DNA of 64,000 bases from Saprospiraceae bacterium (GCA_013360405.1 JABWBR010000034.1:1-64000), one strand, 5' to 3'. Positions 19,348-28,602 are shown, counted from the stretch's first letter. The notes: generated from the sequence alone by a model not told the origin. Translations and numbers: made by a program.

Positions 19348-19486
19348 GTTCTCTGTTCTCTGTTCTCTGTTTTCTGTTCTCTGTTCTCTGTTCTCTGTTC
19401 TCTGTTCTCTGTTCTCTGTTCTCTGTTCTCTGTTCTCTGTTCTCTGTTCTCTGTTCTCTGTTTTCTCTGTTCTCTGTTTTCTGTTT
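19348..19486. repeat. Heptamer array (GTTCTCT)n
   Basis: About 18-20 head-to-tail copies of the heptamer GTTCTCT, with a few TTTTCT variants, fill this stretch. Because 7 is not a multiple of 3, any reading frame through it gives a 7-residue periodic peptide; these frames are not genes. A shorter related string with an inverted partner lies at about 58697-58769. Confidence 0.95.
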
Positions 19487-19492
19487 GGTTAG

Positions 19493-19520
19493 GTAGAGAC
19501 AAATCATGATTTGTCTCTAC
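19493..19520. repeat. Perfect 28-bp palindrome GTAGAGAC...GTCTCTAC
   Basis: The 28 bases are an exact self-complement (half-site GTAGAGACAAATCA). It directly follows the heptamer array in the 503-bp gap between the Abi_2 and copper-efflux genes. Palindromes of the general form GTAGAGAC...GTCTCTAC are, from memory, dispersed repeats in several bacterial groups. No T-tract follows, so a terminator role is not evident. Confidence 0.85.
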
Positions 19521-19581
19521 TGGCAAAGATAAGGAACGGATAACGGATAACGGATAACAGAGAACCGACAACCGCCCCCCC

Positions 19582-19612
19582 TTGCATTTCCCCCAAAAAT
19601 TCAGCATATTTG
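19582..19612 (+). promoter_or_regulatory. Promoter TTG-N20-CATATTTG for the copper-efflux operon
   Basis: TTG at 19582-19584 and CATATTTG at 19605-19612 are spaced by 20 bp and match TTG-N20-TAnnTTTG at all but one position. The start codon of the first operon gene is 17 bp downstream, implying a very short leader. No obvious copper-regulator operator was recognised. Confidence 0.6.
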
Positions 19613-19628
19613 TAGCTGGCAATTTTGT

Positions 19629-20027
19629 ATGCTAAAAAAACTAACCATAGGACTCCTCGCCGGCATGGCACTCTTGATGCAAACGGGCATTAGAGTGGAC
19701 ATACACCATTGCGGCGATGAAAGCGCCTACCGGTTTCTCGGACTGCATTTCGGCCTGCACTGCGCCTGCCCCGATTCACACCACGATACGCCCAATAATT
19801 GCTGCGACGACGACGAAGTGTTTGTAAAAGCCAATACGACCCATTGGCTGTCGACTTCGGTTTTTACTTTTTTTGAAAAAATAAACGCCATAGCGGCACT
19901 CCCGCCTATCGTGGAACGTCTATGGGCATTGCCTGTAGTCGATACCGACCCACCTTCTCAAAGCGGGCATGGCCCGCCAGGTTTTTCCGCTTTTTTATTC
20001 CTCCTTCACTGCGTTTTTAGGTTTTAG
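19629..20027 (+). CDS. HYC_CC_PP family small exported protein
   Basis: The 132-residue protein has an N-terminal signal-like helix (KKLTIGLLAGMALLMQTG) and the family's ordered motifs: an HHC near residue 27, a later NNCC followed by acidic residues, and a PP near the C-terminal half (VDTDPPSQ). This family is found in Bacteroidota next to metal-efflux genes; the cysteines and histidines suggest periplasmic metal (Cu/Ag) binding, but the exact role is not known. It is the first gene of the efflux operon, 51 bp before the DUF3347 gene and immediately after the promoter. Confidence 0.7.
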   Translation: MLKKLTIGLLAGMALLMQTGIRVDIHHCGDESAYRFLGLHFGLHCACPDSHHDTPNNCCDDDEVFVKANTTHWLSTSVFTFFEKINAIAALPPIVERLWALPVVDTDPPSQSGHGPPGFSAFLFLLHCVFRF

Positions 20028-20078
20028 GTTTCAATCAATAGTCGTATTTGATTGAAATTCTTCACCTAATGCAGTGAA

Positions 20079-20684
20079 ATGATGAAAATGATCATTGTGT
20101 TTTTGGGCATTACGGCTCTTGCAGGCTGTGGCGAAAACACCGATAAAGGCCATGTGCACAATCCGCCGCCGGCCACTATGCCGGCGCCCCAGCCCAAAAA
20201 GGAAGTACAAACCCTGCGGGCTACTTTTGCGCAAGTGGAGCCCTATATCAGCCGGCACATCCAGGCGCTAGTGGGACAATACCTGCATATCAAGGACGCC
20301 CTGGTAGCCGCCGAACCGGCGGGTGTTCCTGCTATTGCTGAAAAAATGCTGGCGGAATTGCACGGCGTAGACAAATCCTACCTCAGCTTTCCACAAAAGG
20401 AAGCCTACGACAAGTCGACAGCCGATTTGCGAAAGCAACTGGAAAAATTAACGACAGCTACCGATCTGGCCGCCCAGCGCGTCATCCTGGAGCCGTTGTC
20501 GCAGGCCGTTTTTCAGCTGGCTAAAGATTTTGGTTACCAAACAAACCTCTACCGCGAATACTGCCCCATGGCTTTCGACAACCGCGGCGCGGCCTGGCTC
20601 AGCGATTCCGACTCCATTCGAAACCCTTATTTTGGCGACGAGATGCTCAAATGCGGAACCGTTACCGACATCCTAAATCGCTGA
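20079..20684 (+). CDS. DUF3347 lipoprotein, metal-efflux associated
   Basis: The 201-residue protein has a lipoprotein signal (lipobox ALAGC at about residues 13-17), a proline-rich linker, and a DUF3347 helical domain at about 45-175 that includes YLHIKDALVA and EYCPMAFDNRGAAW. The C-terminal C-P-M and the later Cys in LKCGTV are typical of the family. DUF3347 domains accompany Cus-type efflux systems and may pass Cu(I)/Ag(I) to the adaptor; this is inference from gene context. It starts at an ATGATG (20079 or 20082) and ends 4 bp before cusA, so the two genes are probably translationally coupled. Confidence 0.85.
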   Translation: MMKMIIVFLGITALAGCGENTDKGHVHNPPPATMPAPQPKKEVQTLRATFAQVEPYISRHIQALVGQYLHIKDALVAAEPAGVPAIAEKMLAELHGVDKSYLSFPQKEAYDKSTADLRKQLEKLTTATDLAAQRVILEPLSQAVFQLAKDFGYQTNLYREYCPMAFDNRGAAWLSDSDSIRNPYFGDEMLKCGTVTDILNR

Positions 20685-20688
20685 TATC

Positions 20689-23600
20689 ATGGTAAAATGG
20701 CTAACCACCTGGGCACTGCACAACCGGCTGATCGTGATCATGCTGGCCGCCGCTCTTTTTGGATGGGGGGTACTTTCGGTGCAACGCAATCCCATCGACG
20801 CCATCCCCGACTTGTCGGAAAATCAGGTCATCGTGTTCACCGAGTGGATGGGTCGCAGCCCGCAAATCCTGGAAGACCAGGTGACCTACCCGCTGGTGTC
20901 TAACCTCCAGGGCATACCCAAGGTGAAAAATATACGCGGCGCTTCAATGTTCGGCATGAGCTTCGTGTATATCATCTTTGAAGACGACGTCGACATCTAC
21001 TGGGCCCGTACGCGCGTGGCCGAGCGACTCAGCTTTGCCCAACGCCTCCTGCCCGCCGGCGTGATGCCCACGCTGGGCCCCGACGGCACGGGCGTAGGGC
21101 ATATCTACTGGTATACCCTCCATGCGCCCGGCATGGATCTCGCCGAGCAGCGGGCTTTGCAGGACTGGTACATCAAATTCGCCTTGCAAACTACGCCCGG
21201 CGTGGCCGAAGTGGCCTCGTTCGGCGGCTTTGAAAAACAATACCAGATCGTAGTCGACCCGCTCAAACTGCAATTTTACGGCCTCTCGCTCATGCAGGTC
21301 ATGGAAGCCGTGCGCGCCAATAACAACGACGTGGGCGGACGCAAATTCGAAATGTCGGATATGGCCTATGTGATCCGCGGATTGGGCTATATCAAAGACA
21401 AAAAAGACCTCGAAGAACTGTCGGTGGCTACCGTCGACGGTATGCCCGTGCGACTTCGCGACATAGCCACCCTGCAAATGGGCGGCGAACAGCGGCTCGG
21501 TATTTTCGACGAAAACGGCAACGGCGAGGTAGTAGGCGGTATCGTGGTGATGCGTTATAACGAAAACGCCGACGAGGTGATCCAGGCCGTTAAAACAAAA
21601 ATAAAAGAAGTCGAAAAAGGCCTGCCCGAAGGGGTGCGTTTCAAAACGGCCTACGACCGCAGCGTGCTGATCGAAGAGGCGATAACTTCGGTAAAAAATA
21701 CCCTCATCGAAGAGATGATCGCCGTATCTGTGGTGGTGCTGCTCTTTTTATTCCACTGGCGCAGCGCGCTGATTATCCTCATTCAGTTGCCCATATCGGT
21801 GGCTATCGGGTTTATTTTACTCGAAGCTTTTGGCATTTCGTCCAATATCATGTCGCTCACGGGGATTGCCCTGGCCATCGGGGTCGTCGTCGACGACGGC
21901 ATCGTGATGGTGGAAAACGCCTATCGACACATCTCAGAGAAGTTGCATTTGTCGCCCGGCGCCAAACTCGGCGCCGGCCAGCGCCTGCAACTCATCGAGC
22001 GCTCGTCGCGGCAGGTAGGGCCGGGCGTGTTTTATTCCACTATTGTGGTAATTGCTTCTTTTTTGCCGGTATTTCTACTCACCGGCATGGAGGGGAAGTT
22101 GTTTCACCCGCTGGCCTGGACAAAAACCTTTATCCTGCTGGTGGATGCGGTAATTGCCATTACGCTTACCCCCGTTTTGATTTCTTTATTATTAAAAGGC
22201 AAACTTCGCCCCGAAGAAAAAAATCCGCTCAACCACTTGCTGGAGCGCATCTATACGCCCATATTAACATGGTGCCTGCACTGGCGAAAAACCACGCTGG
22301 TATTGATGTTGGCGGCCCTGGCAACCGGTTTTGTATTGCTGTCGCGGCTGGGCTCCGAATTTATGCCGCCCCTCGACGAAGGCTCGCTGCTGTTTATGCC
22401 CGTGACCCTGCCCGATGTGTCCAATAGCGAGATCAAACGCATCCTGCAGGTACAGGACAAGCTCATCAGCGCCGTGCCGGAGGTGAGCTACGTGTTGGGC
22501 AAAGCAGGCCGGGCCAGTACCGCTACCGACAACGCGCCTATCAGCATGATCGAAACCATCATCCTGCTAAAGCCGAGAAATGAGTGGCGCGCAGGCGTCG
22601 ACAAAGACAGCATTATCAACGAACTCAACGGCCTGATGCAATTCCCCGGCGTCACCAACGGCTGGACCCAGCCCATCATCAACCGCATCAATATGCTCTC
22701 TACGGGTATCCGTACCGATGTGGGCATTAAGGTGTACGGACAGCGCCCGGATAGTATCAATTTGCTGGCGCAATCGCTCAAAAAGGCGCTCGAGGGCGTG
22801 CCCGGGGTGAGCGACCTGTATGTGGAGCCCATCACCGGCGGCAAATATATCGACATCGCCCTCAAACGCGAGGAACTGGGCCGCTACGGACTGACGGTCG
22901 ACGATGTCAACACCGTAATCGAAAGCGCCCTGGGCGGCATGACGCTCACCACCACCATCGAAGGCCGGCGGCGGTTTGGCGTCAACCTGCGCTACGCCCA
23001 GGAGTACCGCAACAGTCTCCAGGCCCTGCGCCGACTGCAGGTGCAGACCATGGACTACGGCCCCATCCCCCTGGAAGCTGTGGCCGACGTACAACTCAAC
23101 GAAGGTCCGCCGATGATCAACTCCGAAAATGCCATGCTTCGCGGCGCGGTGTTGTTCAATGTGCGCGGCCGCGACCTGGGCAGTACCGTGCAGGAGGCCC
23201 AGCAGCGTATTCAGCAAAGCGTCGATAAGCTGCCAAAGGGTTATTTTCTGGATTGGAGCGGGCAATGGGAAAACCAGATACGCGCTAACCGTACCTTGCA
23301 ATTCATCGTACCCATCGTAATAGCCATCATTTTTATGGTGTTGTATATGACCTACAATTCCGTCAAAGAAGCCATGCTCACCATGATCACCGTGCCTACT
23401 GCATTGGTGGGCGGGGTAGTGATGGTGTACGCCTACGGCGTCAATTTGTCGGTGGCTGTAGCCGTGGGCTTCATCGCCCTGTTCGGCATGGCCATCGAAA
23501 CGGCTATGCTCATGACCATCTATCTCAATGAAGCCATGAGCAAGTTGGTGGAATTAAAAGGCAATTCGCGCGATACGATCACCCATGCCGATTTGCGGCA

Positions 23601-23856
23601 GTACGTCATCGAAGGCGCCGCCAAACGCCTGCGCCCCAAGCTGATGACGGTGTCGGTGTCGCTGTTCGGCCTGATCCCCATCCTTTGGGCCACGGGCACC
23701 GGCAGCGATGTGATGCGCCCCATTACGATCCCCCTTATCGGCGGCACGATTTCTTCTACGATTTATGTGCTGCTGGTTACGCCGGTGGTGTTTGAGATGG
23801 TGAAGGAATGGGAACTCCGGCGCAAGGGAAGGATTGAGATTGTGGACGCGGAGTGA
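20689..23856 (+). CDS. cusA: CusA/CzcA-family heavy-metal efflux RND pump
   Basis: At 1055 residues the protein is full length for the family. It shows the RND inner-membrane architecture with two large periplasmic porter halves and two sets of membrane helices, including GVVVDDGIVMVENAYRH in the first set. The three methionines that bind Cu(I)/Ag(I) in Escherichia coli CusA (M573, M623, M672) have counterparts here at M570 (LLFMPVTLP), M620 (ISMIETI) and M669 (INMLSTGI). This points to monovalent copper or silver rather than Zn/Co/Cd. It should pump metal, using proton flow, through the TolC-type channel encoded next. It is the third gene of the operon. Confidence 0.95.
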   Translation: MVKWLTTWALHNRLIVIMLAAALFGWGVLSVQRNPIDAIPDLSENQVIVFTEWMGRSPQILEDQVTYPLVSNLQGIPKVKNIRGASMFGMSFVYIIFEDDVDIYWARTRVAERLSFAQRLLPAGVMPTLGPDGTGVGHIYWYTLHAPGMDLAEQRALQDWYIKFALQTTPGVAEVASFGGFEKQYQIVVDPLKLQFYGLSLMQVMEAVRANNNDVGGRKFEMSDMAYVIRGLGYIKDKKDLEELSVATVDGMPVRLRDIATLQMGGEQRLGIFDENGNGEVVGGIVVMRYNENADEVIQAVKTKIKEVEKGLPEGVRFKTAYDRSVLIEEAITSVKNTLIEEMIAVSVVVLLFLFHWRSALIILIQLPISVAIGFILLEAFGISSNIMSLTGIALAIGVVVDDGIVMVENAYRHISEKLHLSPGAKLGAGQRLQLIERSSRQVGPGVFYSTIVVIASFLPVFLLTGMEGKLFHPLAWTKTFILLVDAVIAITLTPVLISLLLKGKLRPEEKNPLNHLLERIYTPILTWCLHWRKTTLVLMLAALATGFVLLSRLGSEFMPPLDEGSLLFMPVTLPDVSNSEIKRILQVQDKLISAVPEVSYVLGKAGRASTATDNAPISMIETIILLKPRNEWRAGVDKDSIINELNGLMQFPGVTNGWTQPIINRINMLSTGIRTDVGIKVYGQRPDSINLLAQSLKKALEGVPGVSDLYVEPITGGKYIDIALKREELGRYGLTVDDVNTVIESALGGMTLTTTIEGRRRFGVNLRYAQEYRNSLQALRRLQVQTMDYGPIPLEAVADVQLNEGPPMINSENAMLRGAVLFNVRGRDLGSTVQEAQQRIQQSVDKLPKGYFLDWSGQWENQIRANRTLQFIVPIVIAIIFMVLYMTYNSVKEAMLTMITVPTALVGGVVMVYAYGVNLSVAVAVGFIALFGMAIETAMLMTIYLNEAMSKLVELKGNSRDTITHADLRQYVIEGAAKRLRPKLMTVSVSLFGLIPILWATGTGSDVMRPITIPLIGGTISSTIYVLLVTPVVFEMVKEWELRRKGRIEIVDAE

Positions 23857-23923
23857 GCGAGAGAGGGGGTGAGGGGGCGAGGGGGCGAATTTTATAAACC
23901 AATAAACCTATAAACCAACATTT

Positions 23924-25177
23924 ATGAATAAATCAATGATTATCATCGTAATAATGGGATTTCTGCCGATGACAGCCCGGCTACAACCCATGCCCCTGCC
24001 TGCCATCCTCGACGAAATCGCCTTGCGGCACCCCATGCCGGCCATGTACGATGCGGCCATCCGGTCGCAGGACGCGGCGGCGGCGGGGGCCCGCAGTTGG
24101 ATGGCTCCGGAGCTGAGCGCCGGTTTTTTTATGACGCCCTACAACCCCGGGCGTTGGAAGGCGGAGGGCAGTCACGGGGAAGGAATGGGGTCGTTTATGG
24201 TATCGGCCACGCAGATATTTCCCAACCGAAAAAAACAGGACGCGCAGGCGGCGTATATGTCGGCCATGTCGGGGGTGGATCGCGAAAACAAAAAAGCCAC
24301 CCTCAACCGCCTGTGGGCGGCGGCTAAGCGCAGTTATTACCAGTGGATCGTATTGCAAAAAAAGCAGCGCATCCTGCAAGACAGCGAGCAATTGCTCCAA
24401 TTTATGGTCGAATCTGCTGAATTGCGTTACCGCAATGGGCTGGAAAAAATCAACGCCTACTACAAGGCCAAAGCCGCCCTGTCCGGAATTGCGTCCGAGC
24501 AATTGATGCTGGAGTCCGGCATCGCACAACAGCGCATAACGCTCAATGCCCTCATGAACCGCCCGCCCGGCGTGCCTTTGGAAATAGATACCATTTTAAT
24601 ACAAAAAGATTACAGCGCCTGGACATTCGACAGCACCCTGCTTGCTACCAACCGCAGCGATATCCGGGCCGTTGACCGGGAGGTGCTGGTCAACCAACTC
24701 AAAATCACCGCCGAAGAACGGGAGTTGCTGCCCGAGTTCGGCGCTCGCTACGATCACATGTTTGCCTTCGGTCAGCAACCCTGGCAATTCAGCCTCATGG
24801 GTATGGTGCGGATACCTCTTGCGCCCTGGTCTTCGCGCATGAACAAAGCCAATGTGGAAAGCCTCAAATGGCGGAACCTGGTACTGCAACAAGAAAAGCT
24901 GAGCCGCATCAATGAGGCCTCGGCTATGGCTTATGGGATGCAAAGCGAGTTGTCGTTTGCCTTTCGGCAAATTGAATTAACCGAAAAGCAAATCCTGCCG
25001 GCGCTGCGCCGCAACCTGCAAACGCAGCAGTTGGCCTACGAGCAAAATACGACCGAGCTGTTTATGCTGTTCGACGCCTGGGAGGCGCTCAACGAAACGC
25101 AAATGAATTATTACGACCAGTTGCTGAACCTGTTTTTGTTGCAGACGCAATTGGAGGAAGTGCTGGAAATACGTTGA
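23924..25177 (+). CDS. TolC-family outer-membrane efflux protein (CusC-like)
   Basis: The 417-residue protein has a short signal peptide (MNKSMIIIVIMGFLPM) and two long helical OEP domains with the coiled-coil pattern of TolC-family channels, such as ENKKATLNRLWAAAKRSYYQW and ILPALRRNLQTQQLAYEQNTTELFML. It is predicted to form the outer-membrane duct of the copper/silver efflux complex with CusA and one or both adaptors. It follows cusA by 67 bp of G-rich sequence; a palindromic element lies between its stop and the next gene. Confidence 0.9.
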   Translation: MNKSMIIIVIMGFLPMTARLQPMPLPAILDEIALRHPMPAMYDAAIRSQDAAAAGARSWMAPELSAGFFMTPYNPGRWKAEGSHGEGMGSFMVSATQIFPNRKKQDAQAAYMSAMSGVDRENKKATLNRLWAAAKRSYYQWIVLQKKQRILQDSEQLLQFMVESAELRYRNGLEKINAYYKAKAALSGIASEQLMLESGIAQQRITLNALMNRPPGVPLEIDTILIQKDYSAWTFDSTLLATNRSDIRAVDREVLVNQLKITAEERELLPEFGARYDHMFAFGQQPWQFSLMGMVRIPLAPWSSRMNKANVESLKWRNLVLQQEKLSRINEASAMAYGMQSELSFAFRQIELTEKQILPALRRNLQTQQLAYEQNTTELFMLFDAWEALNETQMNYYDQLLNLFLLQTQLEEVLEIR

Positions 25178-25194
25178 ACGAGTTTTTTCTTTTT

Positions 25195-25285
25195 ACCACG
25201 GAGTTTCACGGAGTTCTCACGGAGTTCCACTGAGGGAGAATCTACTCCGTGTTACTCTGTGTTTAACTCCGTGAAACTCCGTGGT
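25195..25285. repeat. Long inverted repeat with 21-bp perfect arms in the efflux operon
   Basis: The arms (ACCACGGAGTTTCACGGAGTT at 25195-25215 and its exact complement at 25265-25285) enclose a 49-bp loop that itself contains CTCCGTG/CACGGAG strings. Related 'accgcagag / actccg' fragments occur at about 27765-27800 and 52376-52410, so this is a dispersed family. A-tracts rather than T-tracts flank both sides, so it is not a classical terminator, but it could act as an mRNA-stability or attenuation hairpin between tolC-type and adaptor genes. Confidence 0.85.
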
Positions 25286-25300
25286 TAAAAAAAACAAGGC

Positions 25301-26416
25301 ATGAGATACACAAGTCTAATCATAATAACTACCCTCACCGCCTGCCACCCGCAGCCCGGCGGCGAAACCCCTTCATCAGCCACGCAAGTCGACAGCGCGG
25401 CCCTGCAAACCCTGGTACAACCCGCCAACCGGGTAGTCAAAGCCGATATGCCGGCCATCGCCATGCAGCGCAGCGCCGAAACCATCGAGTTGGAAGCGGT
25501 GGGCCGGGTCGACTACGACACCCGCTTTATCGGCTCGGTATCGGCCCGGGTATCGGGGCGCATCGAAAGGCTGCACGTCAAATACCGCTATCAGCAGGTA
25601 AAGAAGGGACAGCCGCTGATGGACGTGTACAGCCCCGAATTGCTCACGGCCCAGCAAAATCTGCTGTTCCTGCTCGACAATGATCCCGGCAATACAGGTA
25701 TGATCGAAGCGGCCAGGGAGCGCCTCTATCAGCTGGGATTTACAGCCAAACAAACACAACAACTCGCCAAAGACAAAAAAACGGTGTACGCCGTCACGAT
25801 CTACAGCCCTTACAACGGCCACCTCCACGATACGCCCGGCGATATGCAACCGGCAGAGGGTATGGCGGCAAGCGCCTCCCTGACCACCGCGCCGCTGAGT
25901 CTGAAAGAAGGCGACTACGTGCAGCGCGGCAAACCCATTTTGACCGTCTACGACCCGTGCAAAACCTGGATCCTACTCAACATCTTCCCCGGCGACCTGC
26001 CGCTGACCCGGGTGGGCGACAAAGTCCGCATCCGCCCCGAATCGGCGCCCGACCGCGATTTCCGGGCGCAGATCGACTACCTGGAGCCCGTATTGCGGCA
26101 GGGCAACAAAGTCGCCGTCGCCAGGGTGTATTTCGACAATACCGGGCTGCAACTGCCCATCGGCGACCGCGTGCGGGCCATCATCTTTAGCCGGCCCGCG
26201 GAGGGCTGGTGGCTACCCGAAGACGCCGTAGTCGCCCTGGGATCGCAAGCCGGCGTGATGAAAAAAAATGGCGACAAATACGAGGCTGTTGCCGTACAAA
26301 CCGGACTACGCATCCACGGCAAAGTACAGATCACCGGCGGCTTGAGTCCCACCGACAGCGTAGCTTCCAACGCTCAATTCCTATTGGATAGCGACAGCTT
26401 TTTTACTACCAAATAA
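25301..26416 (+). CDS. RND efflux periplasmic adaptor, lipoprotein (first of two)
   Basis: The 371-residue membrane-fusion protein has a lipobox (TLTAC) at about residues 11-15. The family pattern includes a beta-barrel/lipoyl boundary IERLHVKYRYQQVKKGQPLMDVYSPEL (read in two pieces), an alpha hairpin (LLTAQQNLLFLLD), and the conserved YSPYNGHLHD and KTWILLNIFPGDLPL segments. It should bridge the CusA-type pump and the TolC-type channel. It lacks the N-terminal metal-binding domain of the next gene. The two adaptor genes are 7 bp apart and may make a mixed adaptor ring or serve different metal-loading steps. Confidence 0.9.
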   Translation: MRYTSLIIITTLTACHPQPGGETPSSATQVDSAALQTLVQPANRVVKADMPAIAMQRSAETIELEAVGRVDYDTRFIGSVSARVSGRIERLHVKYRYQQVKKGQPLMDVYSPELLTAQQNLLFLLDNDPGNTGMIEAARERLYQLGFTAKQTQQLAKDKKTVYAVTIYSPYNGHLHDTPGDMQPAEGMAASASLTTAPLSLKEGDYVQRGKPILTVYDPCKTWILLNIFPGDLPLTRVGDKVRIRPESAPDRDFRAQIDYLEPVLRQGNKVAVARVYFDNTGLQLPIGDRVRAIIFSRPAEGWWLPEDAVVALGSQAGVMKKNGDKYEAVAVQTGLRIHGKVQITGGLSPTDSVASNAQFLLDSDSFFTTK

Positions 26417-26423
26417 TAAAAAA

Positions 26424-27602
26424 ATGCGATACCCGATATTCCTCATTTCCTTACTAACCCTGCTCTCCGCCTGCAAGCAGGACAACACCGCCCTCGTCGA
26501 CCCCGACGTATACTACACCTGCTCCATGGACCCCCAGGTAGTGGCCTATGTGCCGGGTAGCTGTCCCATCTGCAAAATGCCGCTCACCCTCATGCGCAAA
26601 GGCAAAGGAATGAAAGCCGGCGAAATACAACTCACTGACCAGCAAATCCAGTTGGGAAACATCGCCTACGACACCGTGCGCAGCGGCGCAATCGGTGAAG
26701 AAACGGCCTTCACTGCCACCCTCGCTGCCGACCTCACCAAAACCTATACCCTCAGCGCGCGAATGGCCGGGCGCCTTGACCGACTGTACGTAAAAAGCGA
26801 AGGCGACAAAGTAACCAAGGGACAGCGCATCTATGACCTCAACAGCGAAGAACTGCAAGCTGCCAAAGAGGAATACGTATTGGTCCTGCAAAAGCAAAAA
26901 ACGCAGCAAGGCGCCCTGGTCGACTACAGCGAACTCGCCCGGCAGGCTCGCCAAAAACTGCTGCTGTGGGGCCTCAGCGACAACCAGCTCGACGAATTGG
27001 CGAAAAGCGGCAGGGTAGGGGACCACAGCTCCTTCTTCAGCCCCTACAGCGGCTACGTGCTCGAAGTGAGCCAGGAAGAAGGCGCTTACGTCATGGACGG
27101 CTCGCCCATCATACGCCTCGCCGACCTATCCGGCTTATGGGTAGAAGCCCAGGTGCACGTAAGTCAGCTCGGCAGCCTACGGCCCGGCCAGTCCGTGGCC
27201 GTGCGCCTGCCCGACTTCCCCGAATTAACCCTTCGCGGCCGCGTCGACTTCGTCAACCCGGAATTAAGCGCGGGCAGTCGCCTCAACCTCGTGCGGGTAG
27301 CCATCCCCAATCCGGGCATGCAATTGCGCCCGGGATTGCCGGCTACCATCGTCGTACCTGGGCAGGCCCAGCAGGCACTCACCCTGCCCCTTTCGGCCGT
27401 GTTGCGCAGCGGCGGGGGCGCCCAGGTATGGCTGTACGAAGGCGACAACACCTTTCGCAGCGTAGCCGTCGAAACCGGCCTCGAAACCGCCGAGCGCGTG
27501 GCCATCAGCGCCGGCCTCCAAGCCGGTGATGTTGTAGTGACCAGCGGCGCGTATTTGCTGCAAAGCGAATACGTGATCAAGCGGGGAGCAGCTCCGGAGT
27601 GA
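26424..27602 (+). CDS. cusB: CusB-like RND adaptor with N-terminal heavy-metal-binding domain
   Basis: The 392-residue lipoprotein (lipobox LLSAC, residues 13-17) begins with a heavy-metal-binding domain: C33-S-M35 in YTCSMDP and C47-P-I-C50-K-M52 in SCPICKMPL. A typical adaptor follows with ARMAGRLDRLYVKSEGDKV, a helical hairpin, YSGYVLEVSQEEGAYV and LSGLWVEAQVHVSQLG. The Cys/Met-rich N-terminus probably captures Cu(I)/Ag(I) in the periplasm and hands it to CusA. It is the last gene of the efflux operon and follows the other adaptor by 7 bp. Confidence 0.92.
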   Translation: MRYPIFLISLLTLLSACKQDNTALVDPDVYYTCSMDPQVVAYVPGSCPICKMPLTLMRKGKGMKAGEIQLTDQQIQLGNIAYDTVRSGAIGEETAFTATLAADLTKTYTLSARMAGRLDRLYVKSEGDKVTKGQRIYDLNSEELQAAKEEYVLVLQKQKTQQGALVDYSELARQARQKLLLWGLSDNQLDELAKSGRVGDHSSFFSPYSGYVLEVSQEEGAYVMDGSPIIRLADLSGLWVEAQVHVSQLGSLRPGQSVAVRLPDFPELTLRGRVDFVNPELSAGSRLNLVRVAIPNPGMQLRPGLPATIVVPGQAQQALTLPLSAVLRSGGGAQVWLYEGDNTFRSVAVETGLETAERVAISAGLQAGDVVVTSGAYLLQSEYVIKRGAAPE

Positions 27603-27700
27603 GGGTGAGAGGGTGGGAGTGGGCGAGGGGGAGAGTGGGAGAGGGGGCGACTTTACGACTGTGCGACTTTACGACGTTGTGACTGTGCGACGTTGCTAAG

Positions 27701-27738
27701 AGGTAATCTTCCCGAGGTACGAGGGAAGGTGACATCTC
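27701..27738 (+). repeat. 38-bp dispersed repeat, copy 1
   Basis: A 38-bp string beginning AGGTAATCTTCCCGAGG and ending GGTGACATCTC recurs in inverted orientation at 53049-53086 with one mismatch. It has internal arms CTTCCC/GGGAAG. The surrounding 270-bp gap after cusB is otherwise G-rich low-complexity sequence and 'actccg' fragments, with no gene. Confidence 0.85.
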
Positions 27739-27873
27739 GACCCGTGCATAACCTAACTCTGCGCAACTCCGTTTTACTCCGTTTAACTCTGTGGTAAAAA
27801 ACTATGCTTACGCAAATAAAAAAGCGGGCCATATTTTACAAACAAAAAACAAAAAAAAATCCGATTTTTGAAC

Positions 27874-28452
27874 ATGCCAATGCTCACCATCTTAAAAAGA
27901 CTGGGAAACATGTTACAATTAGACTTCAAGCCATTTCCTGAAATCAGCACTGCGCGATTGCGGTTGCGGCAGCTTGGCTTGGAAGATGCCCAGGGGTTAT
28001 CGGCCCTGCGGTCTCACGAAAAAGTCAATCAATACCTCGACAGGCCCAAAATCCAATCCATCGAAGAAGCGCGGCAGATCATCCAATCGCTCAACCAGGG
28101 CGTGGCCAACAACAGCTGGATATTTTGGGCCATCACCTATCCCGATAGCGACCAATTAATCGGCACCATCTGCATTTGGAACATCTCCAAAAAAACATCT
28201 ACTGCCGATATCGGCTACGAATTACACCCCGATTATCAGGGAAAAGGCATCATGCAGGAAGCCCTGCAGGAGATTTTGAATTATGGTTTTAATAAAATGA
28301 AATTGAAAAAATTGCAGGCATTTACGCATAAAAACAACGCCAAATCCCTCCAATTATTAATCAAAAACGGCTTTACAGAAGACCCGCAAGGCGTAGACGA
28401 AGCCGAGCCGGGTATGAAGGGGATGGTGGTATATTCGTTGCTAATGTGCTGA
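27874..28452 (+). CDS. GNAT family N-acetyltransferase (RimJ-like)
   Basis: The ~192-residue protein carries the GNAT acetyl-CoA site in GYELHPDYQGKGIMQEAL, a leading TARLRLRQLGLEDA typical of RimJ/RimL-type enzymes, and the closing AFTHKNNAKSLQLLIKNGF. It probably acetylates a protein N-terminus or a small amine; the substrate is unknown. Start choice is uncertain: ATGs at 27874, 27880 and 27910 are in frame, and the last (MLQLDFKPF) fits the usual family N-terminus best. It stands alone; its stop codon runs into dispersed TGTGCTGA repeats. Confidence 0.85.
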   Translation: MPMLTILKRLGNMLQLDFKPFPEISTARLRLRQLGLEDAQGLSALRSHEKVNQYLDRPKIQSIEEARQIIQSLNQGVANNSWIFWAITYPDSDQLIGTICIWNISKKTSTADIGYELHPDYQGKGIMQEALQEILNYGFNKMKLKKLQAFTHKNNAKSLQLLIKNGFTEDPQGVDEAEPGMKGMVVYSLLMC

Positions 28453-28541
28453 TTTGCTAATGTGCTGATGTGCTGATGCGAACGAAGTGAGTCCCGTACC
28501 GACTGGAAGGAGGTCGGGATGCTGATGTGCTGATGTGCTGA
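28443..28541. repeat. Scattered TGTGCTGA octamers with a short hairpin
   Basis: Octamer units of the same type as the array at 1411-1514 occur at both ends (about 28445-28477 and 28520-28541), separated by a segment with a CCGAC/GTCGG stem around GGAAGG. The first octamers overlap the last codons of the acetyltransferase gene. No gene is present. Confidence 0.8.
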
Positions 28542-28602
28542 TAATATTAATTTTATCTATATATTATAAAAAATTATGTTTTGTTACGCATTGATAATTT
28601 AC

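Noticed and set aside
19286-19622. Open frames through the heptamer array that read as 7-residue periodic peptides
   Set aside because: A heptamer repeat gives the same periodic peptide in every frame; there is no start signal or family match.
25195-25285. Inverted repeat as a rho-independent terminator inside the efflux operon
   Set aside because: It is flanked by A-tracts, not T-tracts, and all downstream genes continue the same pathway, so a full stop is unlikely.
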